A DNA stretch of 64,000 nucleotides, taken from contig NZ_MIJE01000001.1 in NCBI RefSeq assembly GCF_001730225.1, positions 248,001 to 312,000 of the forward strand, read 5' to 3'. The translations under genes and the position numbers were made by a program. Source of the DNA: Desulfuribacillus alkaliarsenatis (lineage in GTDB: Bacteria; Bacillota; Bacilli; Desulfuribacillales; Desulfuribacillaceae). Numbering within the stretch: position 1 is the stretch's first letter; the number at the start of each line of letters is the position of its first letter. Positions 8,211-16,927 of the stretch are shown here, piece by piece. The notes beneath the pieces were generated by a model. The model did no database searches, had not been told where the DNA came from, and worked only from the letters and a program-made list of their open reading frames with translations.

Positions 8211-9380
8211 ATGAGGATACAATCCGTGTTTTGTAATATAAAAAATCAAAGGGGAATTGCATTGCCATTAGTAGTTATGGTGATGATATCGTTATTAATT
8301 GTAGGCGGTGCTTTTGCCACATACACTTATTCAGAGATTAATCAAACGACACGAGAAGATCATAACCTTCAAGCTTATTATTTGGCACGGAGTGGAGTCG
8401 AACTCGCCTTAGATTTAATGCGTAATAGCGAATATGAGATTGGTGGTAGACCATATTCGTTTTATTTTTATGGTACGCCTGAGGAGGGAGATTTTAGCCT
8501 TGAGCAAATGTCAGTAAGTTCTGGCATTGAAGGCTATTATGATACGAGTAGAAAAAGACTTGCCGATATATTCTTTGCAGATAATCCTAGTGCTACCGAT
8601 AGCGAGATTATCGTCTGTGTGATTAGCGAGCATCCGTCAGGGGCACCAGGAACAACAGGCAGCATTGTCGTCCGTGGAAAATATAGATCAGGTACGCAGT
8701 ACTTAATTCGTAATTTCGTTTACAATGCTGGTGGATTTCCGAGTACATTTCCTGACTCAAATGATAGCTTCTGGAATGAACTAGACGCAAAAGACAGGAC
8801 GAATCAATGGTTAAATCCTAGCGGGAAGATACAGCCTGGAAATCCAGGGCACAGTAGCGATGAACCAGTTATTATAAGATCTAGAAGCAATAATGAAATT
8901 GCTATGGATAACAATGGTACACGACCGATAGCTGCACCTGCCATTTACTTTTTAGATGATATGGTAGTTGACCATCATGATGGATTACAGTATGTATATG
9001 CAAATTTCATCTATTTTTCTGGGGAAATTCTATTAGAGCAGCATAGTCCATCACGAGTAGGAGCGATTGTGTTAAGAACAAATGAAGCAATCGGCTGCGA
9101 GCTACCAACGCAAGAGGATGATAAAAAGAGAGGCGTAGTCTACTTTAGTGATAAGATTTGGGTATACGATACCCATGGACAGAACCGAATCGAAGAGAAA
9201 GTCATGTTGTCAGAATTACAATCAGGCTATTATTATTTTGAAGATGGAACGGACCTAAGTAGTGCTTATGATATTCAGAATAAGCTGATAAAAATCAATA
9301 ATCCGCAGGAGATTGATTTAGGTACGTGTGTAGATACTGGTCTAGGAGGTGGAGGATTTGCACCGACGACTTTCCAATAG
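8211..9380 (+). CDS. PilX-like minor pilin (set 1)
   Basis: The N-terminus QRG-IALPLVVMVMISLLIVGGAF is the PilX/GspK type, with a prepilin-like Gly and hydrophobic helix but no Glu at position 5. It continues with AYYLARSGVELALDLM, a segment diagnostic of the PilX N-terminal family. The large ectodomain (about 340 residues) is beta-rich, with no family I recognise. GspK-type subunits lacking Glu5 usually sit at the tip of the pseudopilus and start its assembly. The gene overlaps the next one by 23 bases, indicating coupled translation. Confidence 0.8.
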   Translation: MRIQSVFCNIKNQRGIALPLVVMVMISLLIVGGAFATYTYSEINQTTREDHNLQAYYLARSGVELALDLMRNSEYEIGGRPYSFYFYGTPEEGDFSLEQMSVSSGIEGYYDTSRKRLADIFFADNPSATDSEIIVCVISEHPSGAPGTTGSIVVRGKYRSGTQYLIRNFVYNAGGFPSTFPDSNDSFWNELDAKDRTNQWLNPSGKIQPGNPGHSSDEPVIIRSRSNNEIAMDNNGTRPIAAPAIYFLDDMVVDHHDGLQYVYANFIYFSGEILLEQHSPSRVGAIVLRTNEAIGCELPTQEDDKKRGVVYFSDKIWVYDTHGQNRIEEKVMLSELQSGYYYFEDGTDLSSAYDIQNKLIKINNPQEIDLGTCVDTGLGGGGFAPTTFQ

Positions 9381-9744
9381 AGAAGGACTTACTTTGATTG
9401 AAGTGCTTGTAGCATTAGTGATATTGAGCGTGATTGTTGTGACGTTTTCTAGACTGTTTATTGGGAGCTATCAGACAGTAGGCTGGATGGGAGACCGAAG
9501 TCAAGATTTAGCTCAGGTACAAACGGTAATGGAAGAAGTGTTGGTATTCGGGTTTGATGAAGAAAACGATGGTGACATATATAGTGAGGAATTCGATATT
9601 ACTTACGTTGAATATCCACATAACGAAGGTTTCATTCGTTTCTCTACTAACGGAAATGTGGTCACGAGACCAGCCAACAAGATTGTTATTAATCATGAAA
9701 GTGAACAACGAACAATTTCAGTTCGTGCATATTTGCCCAATTGA
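9358..9744 (+). CDS. PilV/GspI-like minor prepilin (set 1)
   Basis: Processing site NREG followed by LTLIEVLVALVILSVIVVTF, with Glu5 present, then a short ectodomain; 128 residues in all. I chose TTG at 9358 because AGGAGGT at 9344-9350 stands 7 bases before it; a GTG at 9349 would lie inside that ribosome binding site. It overlaps the PilX-like gene. It is probably part of the priming/tip complex with its two neighbours. Confidence 0.82.
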   Translation: MHRRLSNREGLTLIEVLVALVILSVIVVTFSRLFIGSYQTVGWMGDRSQDLAQVQTVMEEVLVFGFDEENDGDIYSEEFDITYVEYPHNEGFIRFSTNGNVVTRPANKIVINHESEQRTISVRAYLPN

Positions 9745-9783
9745 TGAAATTCTATATGGACTAAGCATTGTGAGGTTTTCAGA

Positions 9784-11298
9784 ATGAAAACATATCTAGA
9801 GAACAAAAAAGGCGTTACCTTTGTTGAATTAATTGTTGCTATGGTTATCTTAGGAATAATCTCTACAATTACCTATCAATTTTTATGGCAGAACCAATTT
9901 GTTGTCTATAATAAAGGTACTACTAAATCGCAAACGCAACAAATGACCCGGGCTACGATTGACGCAATTGTTAATGAAATACGCACGGCTAGGGAAGTGG
10001 AGCTTATCAATCCTGCCCAGGTGAAAAGTGTGGAAGAAATAATTGCAGAAAATGAAGCTGATAACGCTGATTATAGGTACCTTTTTCTAAATCAAGATTA
10101 TCAGATTGAATACCGCTCGGCAGAAGGAAGTCGACTCCTACCCGGGGTGCCTACAGAGATTTTATTTGATGTAAATTTTCAGGTGGAGCGTAAAGAAAGA
10201 AACGATTTTTACCGATTTTTTCTAAGTGTTGATTTAATGGGTATAATGAGAGACTATCAGTATGAAGTTGATACAGAAGTACAATTGTTGAATATTTTTT
10301 CAGGTTCGGCGATTCATAACGCCTTTTCAGAAGATAACAAAACAGAAACGAAAAAAGCATTACGTATAAACATGCAAGGTAATTTACTTCCAGGATTAGG
10401 CCCAGATCCCAATCTACCTGATGCTGAATGGTTAGATTTCATTGATAGCGTTTTTGTATTTGGTAGTCAACTGCACTTTGCAGGAAGTAATATTATTGGA
10501 TTAGAATCAACAATGTTTATAACTGGTGGTGTTAATAGTAGTAATTTTAATGGTGGTTCTAATATTAATGTTAGTAATATATTAATAGATGGAAATGCAA
10601 ATATGATAAATGTGAACTCTAGCATAGGTTCAAGCTCTAGTCCTGGAAATATAGTTATTAATGGAAACTACATTAATGGAACAGGTCAGAGAAACATATA
10701 TGGTACTGTTTACATTAATGGTGATTTTGATCTTGGTCAGGCTTGGGTGCATGGAGATGTATATGTTAATGGTGATTTTATAATAAGCACTGACAGGAGT
10801 TTTAATAATTTTTTAAATGGTACTAATGGTCATATTTATTATACTGGAAACATTTCTGTCCCAAGTTATTTCAATACTAGTCATTCAAACTTTCCTGCCA
10901 CTAAAGTTGATACTGTACCTATTATGGCAATTCCAGCGCATGGGATTCCACAATTAAGAGATGCAAGCTGGTATGAACAAAATAACTATGTTTCGAGTGG
11001 TTTGCTAGAAAGCAATATGAAAATTTACGCTTCTAGCTATACGTCAACAGCATGGAGGCCATCGGCGAGCAACGTAGTTATTGTTGCAGAGGGTGATATA
11101 ACAATTACAGGAATCGGCAGTAGTAGTTTAAGTGGGGTATTATTCTCAAGGAATGGAAGGGTAACATTCGGTGGTAGTTCATTTACAGGAACAGTGATTG
11201 CAAAGAACGGATTTTATGTTACTAGTGGTGGTACAGATGTTACATTTAAAAGTGTAGGAGATTTTTTCTCTAATGTAGAAGATTATCCATTTGAATAA
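9784..11298 (+). CDS. PilW-like minor prepilin with long repetitive ectodomain (set 1)
   Basis: Processing site KKG followed by VTFVELIVAMVILGIISTI, Glu5 present. The first 190 residues look like a PilW/PulJ pilin head. From about residue 235 onward the protein is Gly/Asn/Ser-rich with short beta-strand repeats such as GNIVINGNYING, GTVYINGDF and GDVYVNGDF, suggesting a beta-solenoid (polymer-forming/bactofilin-like) ectodomain. At 504 residues it is more than twice a normal minor pilin. Such an ectodomain at a pilus tip would suit adhesion; that role is inferred. A terminator follows. Confidence 0.8.
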   Translation: MKTYLENKKGVTFVELIVAMVILGIISTITYQFLWQNQFVVYNKGTTKSQTQQMTRATIDAIVNEIRTAREVELINPAQVKSVEEIIAENEADNADYRYLFLNQDYQIEYRSAEGSRLLPGVPTEILFDVNFQVERKERNDFYRFFLSVDLMGIMRDYQYEVDTEVQLLNIFSGSAIHNAFSEDNKTETKKALRINMQGNLLPGLGPDPNLPDAEWLDFIDSVFVFGSQLHFAGSNIIGLESTMFITGGVNSSNFNGGSNINVSNILIDGNANMINVNSSIGSSSSPGNIVINGNYINGTGQRNIYGTVYINGDFDLGQAWVHGDVYVNGDFIISTDRSFNNFLNGTNGHIYYTGNISVPSYFNTSHSNFPATKVDTVPIMAIPAHGIPQLRDASWYEQNNYVSSGLLESNMKIYASSYTSTAWRPSASNVVIVAEGDITITGIGSSSLSGVLFSRNGRVTFGGSSFTGTVIAKNGFYVTSGGTDVTFKSVGDFFSNVEDYPFE

Positions 11299-11312
11299 AA
11301 GTGATTACAAAG

Positions 11313-11342
11313 AACCTGAGCCAAAACAGCTCTGGTTTTTTT
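11313..11342 (+). terminator. Rho-independent terminator between minor pilin sets
   Basis: AACCTGAGC pairs with GCTCTGGTT around a CAAAACA loop, followed by a run of seven T. It divides the two minor-pilin groups into separate transcripts. Confidence 0.87.
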
Positions 11343-11471
11343 GTGTGCAAATAAATATGCTTAAAAGTGTAACGTTTCTGCCCCTGTGGTAAAATCAAAA
11401 CACAGAAATATGTGGGTTCGAATAAAATGGCTAGAAGCTAGACAAGAATGTAGCGTAGCGAGGTGGTAATC

Positions 11472-11876
11472 GTGGGACAACGATTCAAAGATACACAAGG
11501 ATTTAGTTTAATGGAAGTGATAGTCGCAATGGTAATTATTACGATTGTAGGCGGTGCAGTTGTGGGTGTTTACCACACTACAAGTAGGGCTAGTGCTTCC
11601 AGTAAAGAGCGTTTGGCTGCGATTATCGAAGCAGAGAATCAAATTGAACACTTACGCGCTAATCATGGACTTGTAATTAGTGGATTAGATCCTGAAAGTA
11701 ACGCTATTGGGAGCAGCTTCACAATAAACAATACATATGGTCACGGTTATACTACGATATCGTTATTAAATTATGACGAAGACAGAAGATTTGCATTGTA
11801 TCAAATTGTAGTTCAAGTGGAGTCTGAGAATATTCAACCAATATTGCTTGGTGGTAAGCTGCTTGTTGAGTACTAG
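11472..11876 (+). CDS. PilV-like minor prepilin (set 2)
   Basis: Processing site DTQG followed by FSLMEVIVAMVIITIVGGAVVG, Glu5 present; 134 residues. GTG at 11472 is chosen because AGGTGG at 11461-11466 lies 5 bases upstream; an in-frame GTG at 11463 falls within that site. The helix continues into a stem (RLAAIIEAENQIEHLRANHG) typical of PilV/PulI. It begins the second minor pilin group. Confidence 0.82.
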   Translation: MGQRFKDTQGFSLMEVIVAMVIITIVGGAVVGVYHTTSRASASSKERLAAIIEAENQIEHLRANHGLVISGLDPESNAIGSSFTINNTYGHGYTTISLLNYDEDRRFALYQIVVQVESENIQPILLGGKLLVEY

Positions 11877-11905
11877 ATACCTTGTGTTTGTAGGGGGTGG
11901 TTGGA

Positions 11906-12349
11906 GTGAAGTGTATAGCAAACAACAAAGGAACAGCTTTGTTTATCACAATTGGTGTTGTAGCTCTATTAATGATTCTGATTGGTTCATTAACAATGGC
12001 ACTTAATAATGAAATACGATTACGAATGGCAACAGAAGAACGTGTGCTTGCTAAGTACTTGGCTGAAGCAGGCATAGAACGTGCTATTTTTGAGATTGTC
12101 ACCAATGATGATTTTCCCAACTCACCTGAGACAATTAATATATCTATAGATGATGGAATAGCTGGACAAACTACAGGTTTGGTTGGTCAGTATCAAGTGT
12201 CGGCAATTTATATGAGCGGCGACGAGAGCTTTATTATCTTTTCAACAGGTGTAACTGAGCCAACTAGCGGGATTCGAGAACGTTCGATGTCTATTGAAGT
12301 AATAATGACCTTGGCAGGTGAGATTATCTATTGGCAAGAGGTGCATTAA
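11906..12349 (+). CDS. PilX-like minor pilin (set 2)
   Basis: The N-terminus NNKG-TALFITIGVVALLMILIG lacks Glu5, and is followed by AKYLAEAGIERAIFEI, the PilX family signature. At 147 residues it is much shorter than the set 1 PilX-like protein. GTG at 11906 is preferred, using GGGGGTGG at 11893-11900. Its order (PilV, PilX, PilW) differs from set 1 (PilX, PilV, PilW). Confidence 0.78.
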   Translation: MKCIANNKGTALFITIGVVALLMILIGSLTMALNNEIRLRMATEERVLAKYLAEAGIERAIFEIVTNDDFPNSPETINISIDDGIAGQTTGLVGQYQVSAIYMSGDESFIIFSTGVTEPTSGIRERSMSIEVIMTLAGEIIYWQEVH

Positions 12350-12396
12350 TAATTTATTAAAAGCATACATAAAAGCTTCTTTTTGGGGGTGAGAGA

Positions 12397-13869
12397 ATGG
12401 CTAGGAATGCACGGGTTCATAAGCGTAGTAAAAACCGCGACGGGTTTACACTGATTGAGATTCTAGTGGTTATGGTATTAGCTGTGTTTGTAATCGGTGC
12501 TGCTTATAGCATGCTTTTTTCTGGCTTAATCGTAGTTGGAACTCAGTCGGGAAATGTTGATGTTCGTAATGATCTCCGTAATACTATCAATACGATGACT
12601 CGGGATATTCAACAATCGACGGATGTTTCAACTACAACTATTGGAGGTAATGAATATTATCAGTTTACACAAGCAAATGGAGATATGATAGTTTACTATT
12701 ACGATGCGGATAGGCAGGCATTGATTCGTCGTGTGAACACTAGTGATCAAACAATTATAGATACAATAGACGGAAGCCAAGCAAGTCCATTTACTATGGA
12801 GCAAACAGATACCAATATCTTTAATGTCCAAGTTTGGTTAATAAATAAAAGTGGTTTTTTGCGTTCAGCAACACCAGAGCAACACGAATTTGAAATTGCT
12901 CGAAGAATCGGCGTAGGATATTCTGTACCTGCACTTGGGGATTTATCTAGTGCAGCTCGTATTCTTCATTATAAGTTTCCAGGCTATACTGTAAGTGCAG
13001 CAGAAATACGTGACCAAGATAGTATGGTAATTATTCAGGTAACGAGTGGCGCTGATTTAGAGAGCTTAATAGCAGAGTTTGTATTATCAGATGGAGCTAC
13101 AGCAACTATCGACGGTACACCTCAAGTAAGCGGTGAAACAGTCAATAACTTCAGTAATTCATTGGTAGTACCGTTCTACTATACAGTTACGGCAGAGGAT
13201 GGCACCCAAAGACAATGGCGGATTGTTGTTTCTGTAGAAGACGATTTAAGCCAAGGTGGTGACGGTATTGTGTTATATGAAGATAGTGACGGTAATTTAC
13301 AGCCTATGCCATTCCAACCAATAATAAATACTACAGATGAGGATCCTAACTGGACGAAGTTAATTATTACCTCTGGCGTGGGTACGCAGTCTGGCTATAA
13401 TGATTATGAGTATTATGCACCTGAAGGCATAACAATAGAAACGGGCGTAGAACTAATATCTGAACATAGTGGTCAGACGAGCTTAATGCTTACTTCTGAT
13501 ACGGGGGATATCGTTATCGAAGAAGGTGTTACATTTGCATCTTCGGGGAGTTCGAATAACGCCAGGGAACAAATTTATATTAAAACATTAGGCAACATCG
13601 ATATTAGGGGAGTCAATATGGTGGCAGAGCGCTACATCTATTTAGAAGCAGGTAAGAATATATTTGCACAAAATGCGTTATTGCGTGTAATGCATAATTC
13701 AGCCCCTAATGTCGATATCTTTCTTGAGCTTTATCCCTATGAAGACGGTAATCACATTTATATTGATAACCTAACAATAGATTTTACTAACGTTACTAAT
13801 GACGCAAAAGCTAGGCCATATAGTGCTTTAGAAGGGAATTTAGCTTCTGGAAGCATAACACCATTTTAA
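12397..13869 (+). CDS. PilW-like minor prepilin with DUF5018-like and beta-rich ectodomain (set 2)
   Basis: Processing site NRDG followed by FTLIEILVVMVLAVFVIGAAY, Glu5 present. Residues 20-175 look like a PilW head. Residues about 185-285 end in YYTVTAEDGTQRQWRIVV, a pattern typical of surface beta-sandwich domains (DUF5018-like) seen in adhesins. The last 200 residues are strand-rich (EGITIETGVEL, GDIVIEEGVTF, GNIDIRGVNM), again suggesting a solenoid. At 490 residues it parallels the large subunit of set 1. The ribosome binding site is GGGGGTGAG. A terminator follows. Confidence 0.8.
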   Translation: MARNARVHKRSKNRDGFTLIEILVVMVLAVFVIGAAYSMLFSGLIVVGTQSGNVDVRNDLRNTINTMTRDIQQSTDVSTTTIGGNEYYQFTQANGDMIVYYYDADRQALIRRVNTSDQTIIDTIDGSQASPFTMEQTDTNIFNVQVWLINKSGFLRSATPEQHEFEIARRIGVGYSVPALGDLSSAARILHYKFPGYTVSAAEIRDQDSMVIIQVTSGADLESLIAEFVLSDGATATIDGTPQVSGETVNNFSNSLVVPFYYTVTAEDGTQRQWRIVVSVEDDLSQGGDGIVLYEDSDGNLQPMPFQPIINTTDEDPNWTKLIITSGVGTQSGYNDYEYYAPEGITIETGVELISEHSGQTSLMLTSDTGDIVIEEGVTFASSGSSNNAREQIYIKTLGNIDIRGVNMVAERYIYLEAGKNIFAQNALLRVMHNSAPNVDIFLELYPYEDGNHIYIDNLTIDFTNVTNDAKARPYSALEGNLASGSITPF

Positions 13870-13890
13870 TAGAAATCAAAAAATACTGTC

Positions 13891-13914
13891 GCCCTCTTCA
13901 TCGAGGGCTTTTTT
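13891..13914 (+). terminator. Rho-independent terminator after the pilus locus
   Basis: GCCCTC, a six-base loop, GAGGGC, then six T. It closes the pilus gene block. Confidence 0.92.
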
Positions 13915-14021
13915 ACTTGAAGAAAAATAGCTTTTTTAGAAGGAGAAATGAATACACTTGTAGAAATGATGTCTATATAGAATTTGTAAAATAGTTTGCA
14001 GACCAAGGGGGAAATAACACA

Positions 14022-14414
14022 ATGTCAAAAACTAAGAAGCTATTAATCTGTGACGATTCACTATTGATTCGCATGCAATTGAAGGATTTTATTTCAAGCT
14101 GTAATTATACCTTTGACTTAATTGAAGCTAAGGATGGGGAAGAGGCTTATGAATTATATAAGCAGGAGAGGCCCAGTTTAGTGTTTCTTGACGTGGTTAT
14201 GCCGAAGCTAGATGGTATAGCATGCCTGCGTAAAATACGTGAGTTAGACCCTGATGCAAAGGTCGTGATGTTAACATCAGTAGGGACGAAGGAAGTAATT
14301 AAGGATGCACTTCAGGCAGGGGCAGCAGATTTTATGCAGAAACCATGGCAAAAGGATACCCTAGTGCAAATGATAGATAAATTCATTCCTTGCGAGGTGA
14401 ATTTTGATGCTTAG
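14022..14414 (+). CDS. CheY-like single-domain response regulator
   Basis: A lone receiver domain of 130 residues: acidic pair DD at residues 11-12, phosphoacceptor Asp in FLDVVMPKLDG (about residue 59), Thr in VVMLTSVG (about 88) and Lys in MQKPW (about 110). All conserved catalytic positions are present, and there is no output domain. It overlaps the next gene, which encodes a CheX-type phosphatase, so the two probably form a phosphorylation and dephosphorylation pair. The position right after the pilus genes suggests control of pilus activity, by analogy with chemosensory control of twitching; no kinase is in the window. Confidence 0.93.
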   Translation: MSKTKKLLICDDSLLIRMQLKDFISSCNYTFDLIEAKDGEEAYELYKQERPSLVFLDVVMPKLDGIACLRKIRELDPDAKVVMLTSVGTKEVIKDALQAGAADFMQKPWQKDTLVQMIDKFIPCEVNFDA

Positions 14415-15279
14415 TCAATATTTTGGTAGTTTTCTCTTAAACAAAGGCTATATTTCTAGGGACACATTGGAGCATGCCCTTTCGCAGGAAAAAAGTACAA
14501 AGCTTAAGCTTGGTATTTTAGCAGTTAGTGAGGGTGTTTTAACAGCTGACCAGGTCGAGCAAATCCATAATCAGCAAAAAACTCAGGATAAGCGCTTTGG
14601 CGAGCTTGCAGTTGAGCTTAACTATTTGACGGATGAGCAGGTTGGAATGCTATTAAACTTACAGAAGTCAAGCAAGGTTGAACTTAGTCAAATTCTTATA
14701 GACGAAGGGTTAATGGATCTGCGGACCTTAGAAAAAGCTTTACAAGCTTATAAAGAGGATGCTAATCTATCAGAAGTTCAAATGAAGGCAATTAAAAGTG
14801 GCTCAATAGATGAGATAGTGGAGGCCTTCGTTAATATCCCAACCCAAGAAAACAAAGGCTTATATCAAGAATACATACAACTATTTATTAGAAATATGAT
14901 TCGCTTTATAGATTCAGCTCCAGTCATAAAGGTAGAGAATCAAGAAATAAATCCACAGCATGTGGCTGTAAAACAGGGTTTATCAGGGGCAATAAACATG
15001 TCTTCCTACATGGTATTTCCAGAAAGTACTTATGTAGCTTTTGCTAGCCGTTATTCAGGCATGGATATAACGGAAAAAAATGAGTTGGCCGACGCATCTG
15101 TAACGGAATTTTTGAATTTGCATAATGGTATATTTGTAGTTAATTTATCTGACCAGGGAATTAAAATGGATTTGTCGCCGCCAGTGACTTTAAGTGGTGC
15201 TGAAGTATCTGAGCGCCCTGCACTTACTTGTATTACTATAGAATTGGAAATTGGAACTTGTCAGCTAGTTATTCAGTAG
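14407..15279 (+). CDS. MshEN-like / CheX-like phosphatase protein
   Basis: Protein of 290 residues. Residues 1-125 contain repeated short helical blocks (FGSFLLNKGYISRDTLEHAL, then FGELAVELNYLTDEQVGMLL) like the N-terminal domain of GspE/MshE, which in MshE binds c-di-GMP. The C-terminal half resembles CheX: SVTEFLNLHNG supplies the ExxN phosphatase motif, and SPPVTLSG is a usual CheX-end motif. ATG at 14407 is chosen, with GAGGTGA at 14394-14400; it overlaps the response regulator by 8 bases. It probably dephosphorylates the upstream receiver. The N-terminal reading is weaker than the CheX reading. Confidence 0.68.
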   Translation: MLSQYFGSFLLNKGYISRDTLEHALSQEKSTKLKLGILAVSEGVLTADQVEQIHNQQKTQDKRFGELAVELNYLTDEQVGMLLNLQKSSKVELSQILIDEGLMDLRTLEKALQAYKEDANLSEVQMKAIKSGSIDEIVEAFVNIPTQENKGLYQEYIQLFIRNMIRFIDSAPVIKVENQEINPQHVAVKQGLSGAINMSSYMVFPESTYVAFASRYSGMDITEKNELADASVTEFLNLHNGIFVVNLSDQGIKMDLSPPVTLSGAEVSERPALTCITIELEIGTCQLVIQ

Positions 15280-15364
15280 GTGTAAACTTGTCTATTATAT
15301 GATAAAATTTATAAACGAGACTTATCTCATAGGAATATAGCAAAGCTTGCTGAAGGCAGGGAAG

Positions 15365-16813
15365 ATGATGGACGAGAAGAAACGAGATGGGGATTATACT
15401 AAGCATAATGAACAAGCTGATAATATACCTGCTGGTGTATTTGAAGATGTGCAGACAATCAATAATGATATAGAAGAAATGTTAAGCCTCAAGGCTGCCA
15501 AGCGTTATGATGAAGCTGCAGACAAAGCTAAAATAATGCTAGAAAAGAAGGTTCTGCCGCCAGCTATTAAGCAGCAGGTAATTCTTGAGTCGGTAGAGAT
15601 ATACTTAGAAACAGCACAATATACAAAGGCACAGGAGTTACTACAACACGTCAAAGATATGAGTGATTTAACTGAAGATTTGGCAAGGGATTTACAATAT
15701 CGAATCCTTCATATTGGTGTTGTTAAGGAATTACTACGAAAAAACAATAAACAAGAAATGCCGTGGTCAATGCTTCCGCGTTTGCTCGTGCAAAAGGCTG
15801 AGCAAGAGATGGATAAGATCATGCCTCTTTATAAAGTGAGGAAATCTCTTGAACAGAGCCAAGATGAAATTTACCAGGCGCGAAAAGAGTTAGGTTTGGC
15901 AGAGGAACCAAGTCTTTCCCGTGATAGGATACGAACGACGGATAAGGAAAATGAACAAAAAGATCACTTCTGGATTGCTGTGGTAGTAGTTGTAGTACTT
16001 GCAGTAGGGATAGGTTTTATGCTAGCAATGTCCTATTTATCAAGGACAGCGGAACAGAGTAATGCCACTTTAAACATTCAAAATCCAAGTGTACAACAAC
16101 CAGGTCAAGACTCAGAGACTAATGTACCATCAATCGACCTACTAGACCCTGATAACAATCAGGTAGCAGTTGAGCCTGTATATGAGATAATTACAACAGA
16201 GGCTTCTTATGTACCTGGTGAATGGTATTTCATTCAAGCAGGTGCCTATAGTAATGCTGCAATTGCTGAGGCTAATGTGAATAAGTTCATCAACGCAGGT
16301 TTTTATGCAGAGCAGATATCAAGAGAGCCAATACTACTAATGGTGTTTGCAGGTAGCTCACAAGGACAGGCCGACAGAATGCTAGGGCGCATTAAGGAGC
16401 ATCAGGAGTTCGTAGATTTTTCAATGTATGTTCGCTCAATTCAAGCTAAATCCGAGTATATGATGCTCGAAGGAAAGAGCATTGATGAAGAAGCCCTTAG
16501 TCTATTCGGTGAACGCATGACTGGGTATTTGCGGTTGGTTTCAGATACTAGTCTCTACTTATTAGAGGAGACGGATGCAGATAGGCGTTCAGAGGCAATT
16601 CGAGAACTTATGAATACATCGGAACAAATTAGAGAGCAGCTAGATATAATTCTTGCCTTCGATGATAATCAGGAATACCAAGTGCTTCAGAAATGGCATG
16701 ATGAACTAAAATATTTCACTAATCGTTACCTAGACATTATAGAAGCAAGGGATAGCTTCAATGTACAGCTACAGGAGCATCTTTTTGAGCTGCTAGTACC
16801 GCAAATATGGTAG
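15365..16813 (+). CDS. Membrane protein with cytoplasmic helical region and SPOR-like domain
   Basis: Protein of about 482 residues. A cytoplasmic, Lys/Glu-rich helical N-terminus (possibly TPR-like) covers residues 20-195. One membrane segment (FWIAVVVVVVLAVGIGFML) follows at about 203-222, then a low-complexity linker. A SPOR-like motif, WYFIQAGAYSNAAIAEANVN, lies near residues 285-304, with a helical tail after it. The same extracytoplasmic layout appears in the protein at 18332-19246. SPOR domains bind glycan strands stripped of stem peptides, often at division septa. ATG at 15365 or 15368 fits the GGCAGGGA site. No family name is known to me. Confidence 0.6.
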   Translation: MMDEKKRDGDYTKHNEQADNIPAGVFEDVQTINNDIEEMLSLKAAKRYDEAADKAKIMLEKKVLPPAIKQQVILESVEIYLETAQYTKAQELLQHVKDMSDLTEDLARDLQYRILHIGVVKELLRKNNKQEMPWSMLPRLLVQKAEQEMDKIMPLYKVRKSLEQSQDEIYQARKELGLAEEPSLSRDRIRTTDKENEQKDHFWIAVVVVVVLAVGIGFMLAMSYLSRTAEQSNATLNIQNPSVQQPGQDSETNVPSIDLLDPDNNQVAVEPVYEIITTEASYVPGEWYFIQAGAYSNAAIAEANVNKFINAGFYAEQISREPILLMVFAGSSQGQADRMLGRIKEHQEFVDFSMYVRSIQAKSEYMMLEGKSIDEEALSLFGERMTGYLRLVSDTSLYLLEETDADRRSEAIRELMNTSEQIREQLDIILAFDDNQEYQVLQKWHDELKYFTNRYLDIIEARDSFNVQLQEHLFELLVPQIW

Positions 16814-16850
16814 TATATATGAGAATTTAAATAATACAATAGTACAATAG

Positions 16851-16872
16851 GGAGTACTCACATGGGTACTCC
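16851..16872 (+). other. Perfect 7-bp hairpin in the mntP leader
   Basis: GGAGTAC and GTACTCC flank an 8-base loop, 56 bases before the mntP start. There is no T-run, so it is not a normal terminator. It does not match the yybP-ykoY manganese riboswitch that often precedes mntP. Confidence 0.4.
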
Positions 16873-16927
16873 TTACAATATGATGGGAAGTGTAGCTTGG
16901 CTAGGCTTCAGTATGCAGGAGGAAAAC

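Noticed and set aside
16814-16927. yybP-ykoY manganese riboswitch before mntP
   Set aside because: Only a simple 7-bp hairpin is present; the conserved loop sequences of that riboswitch are missing.
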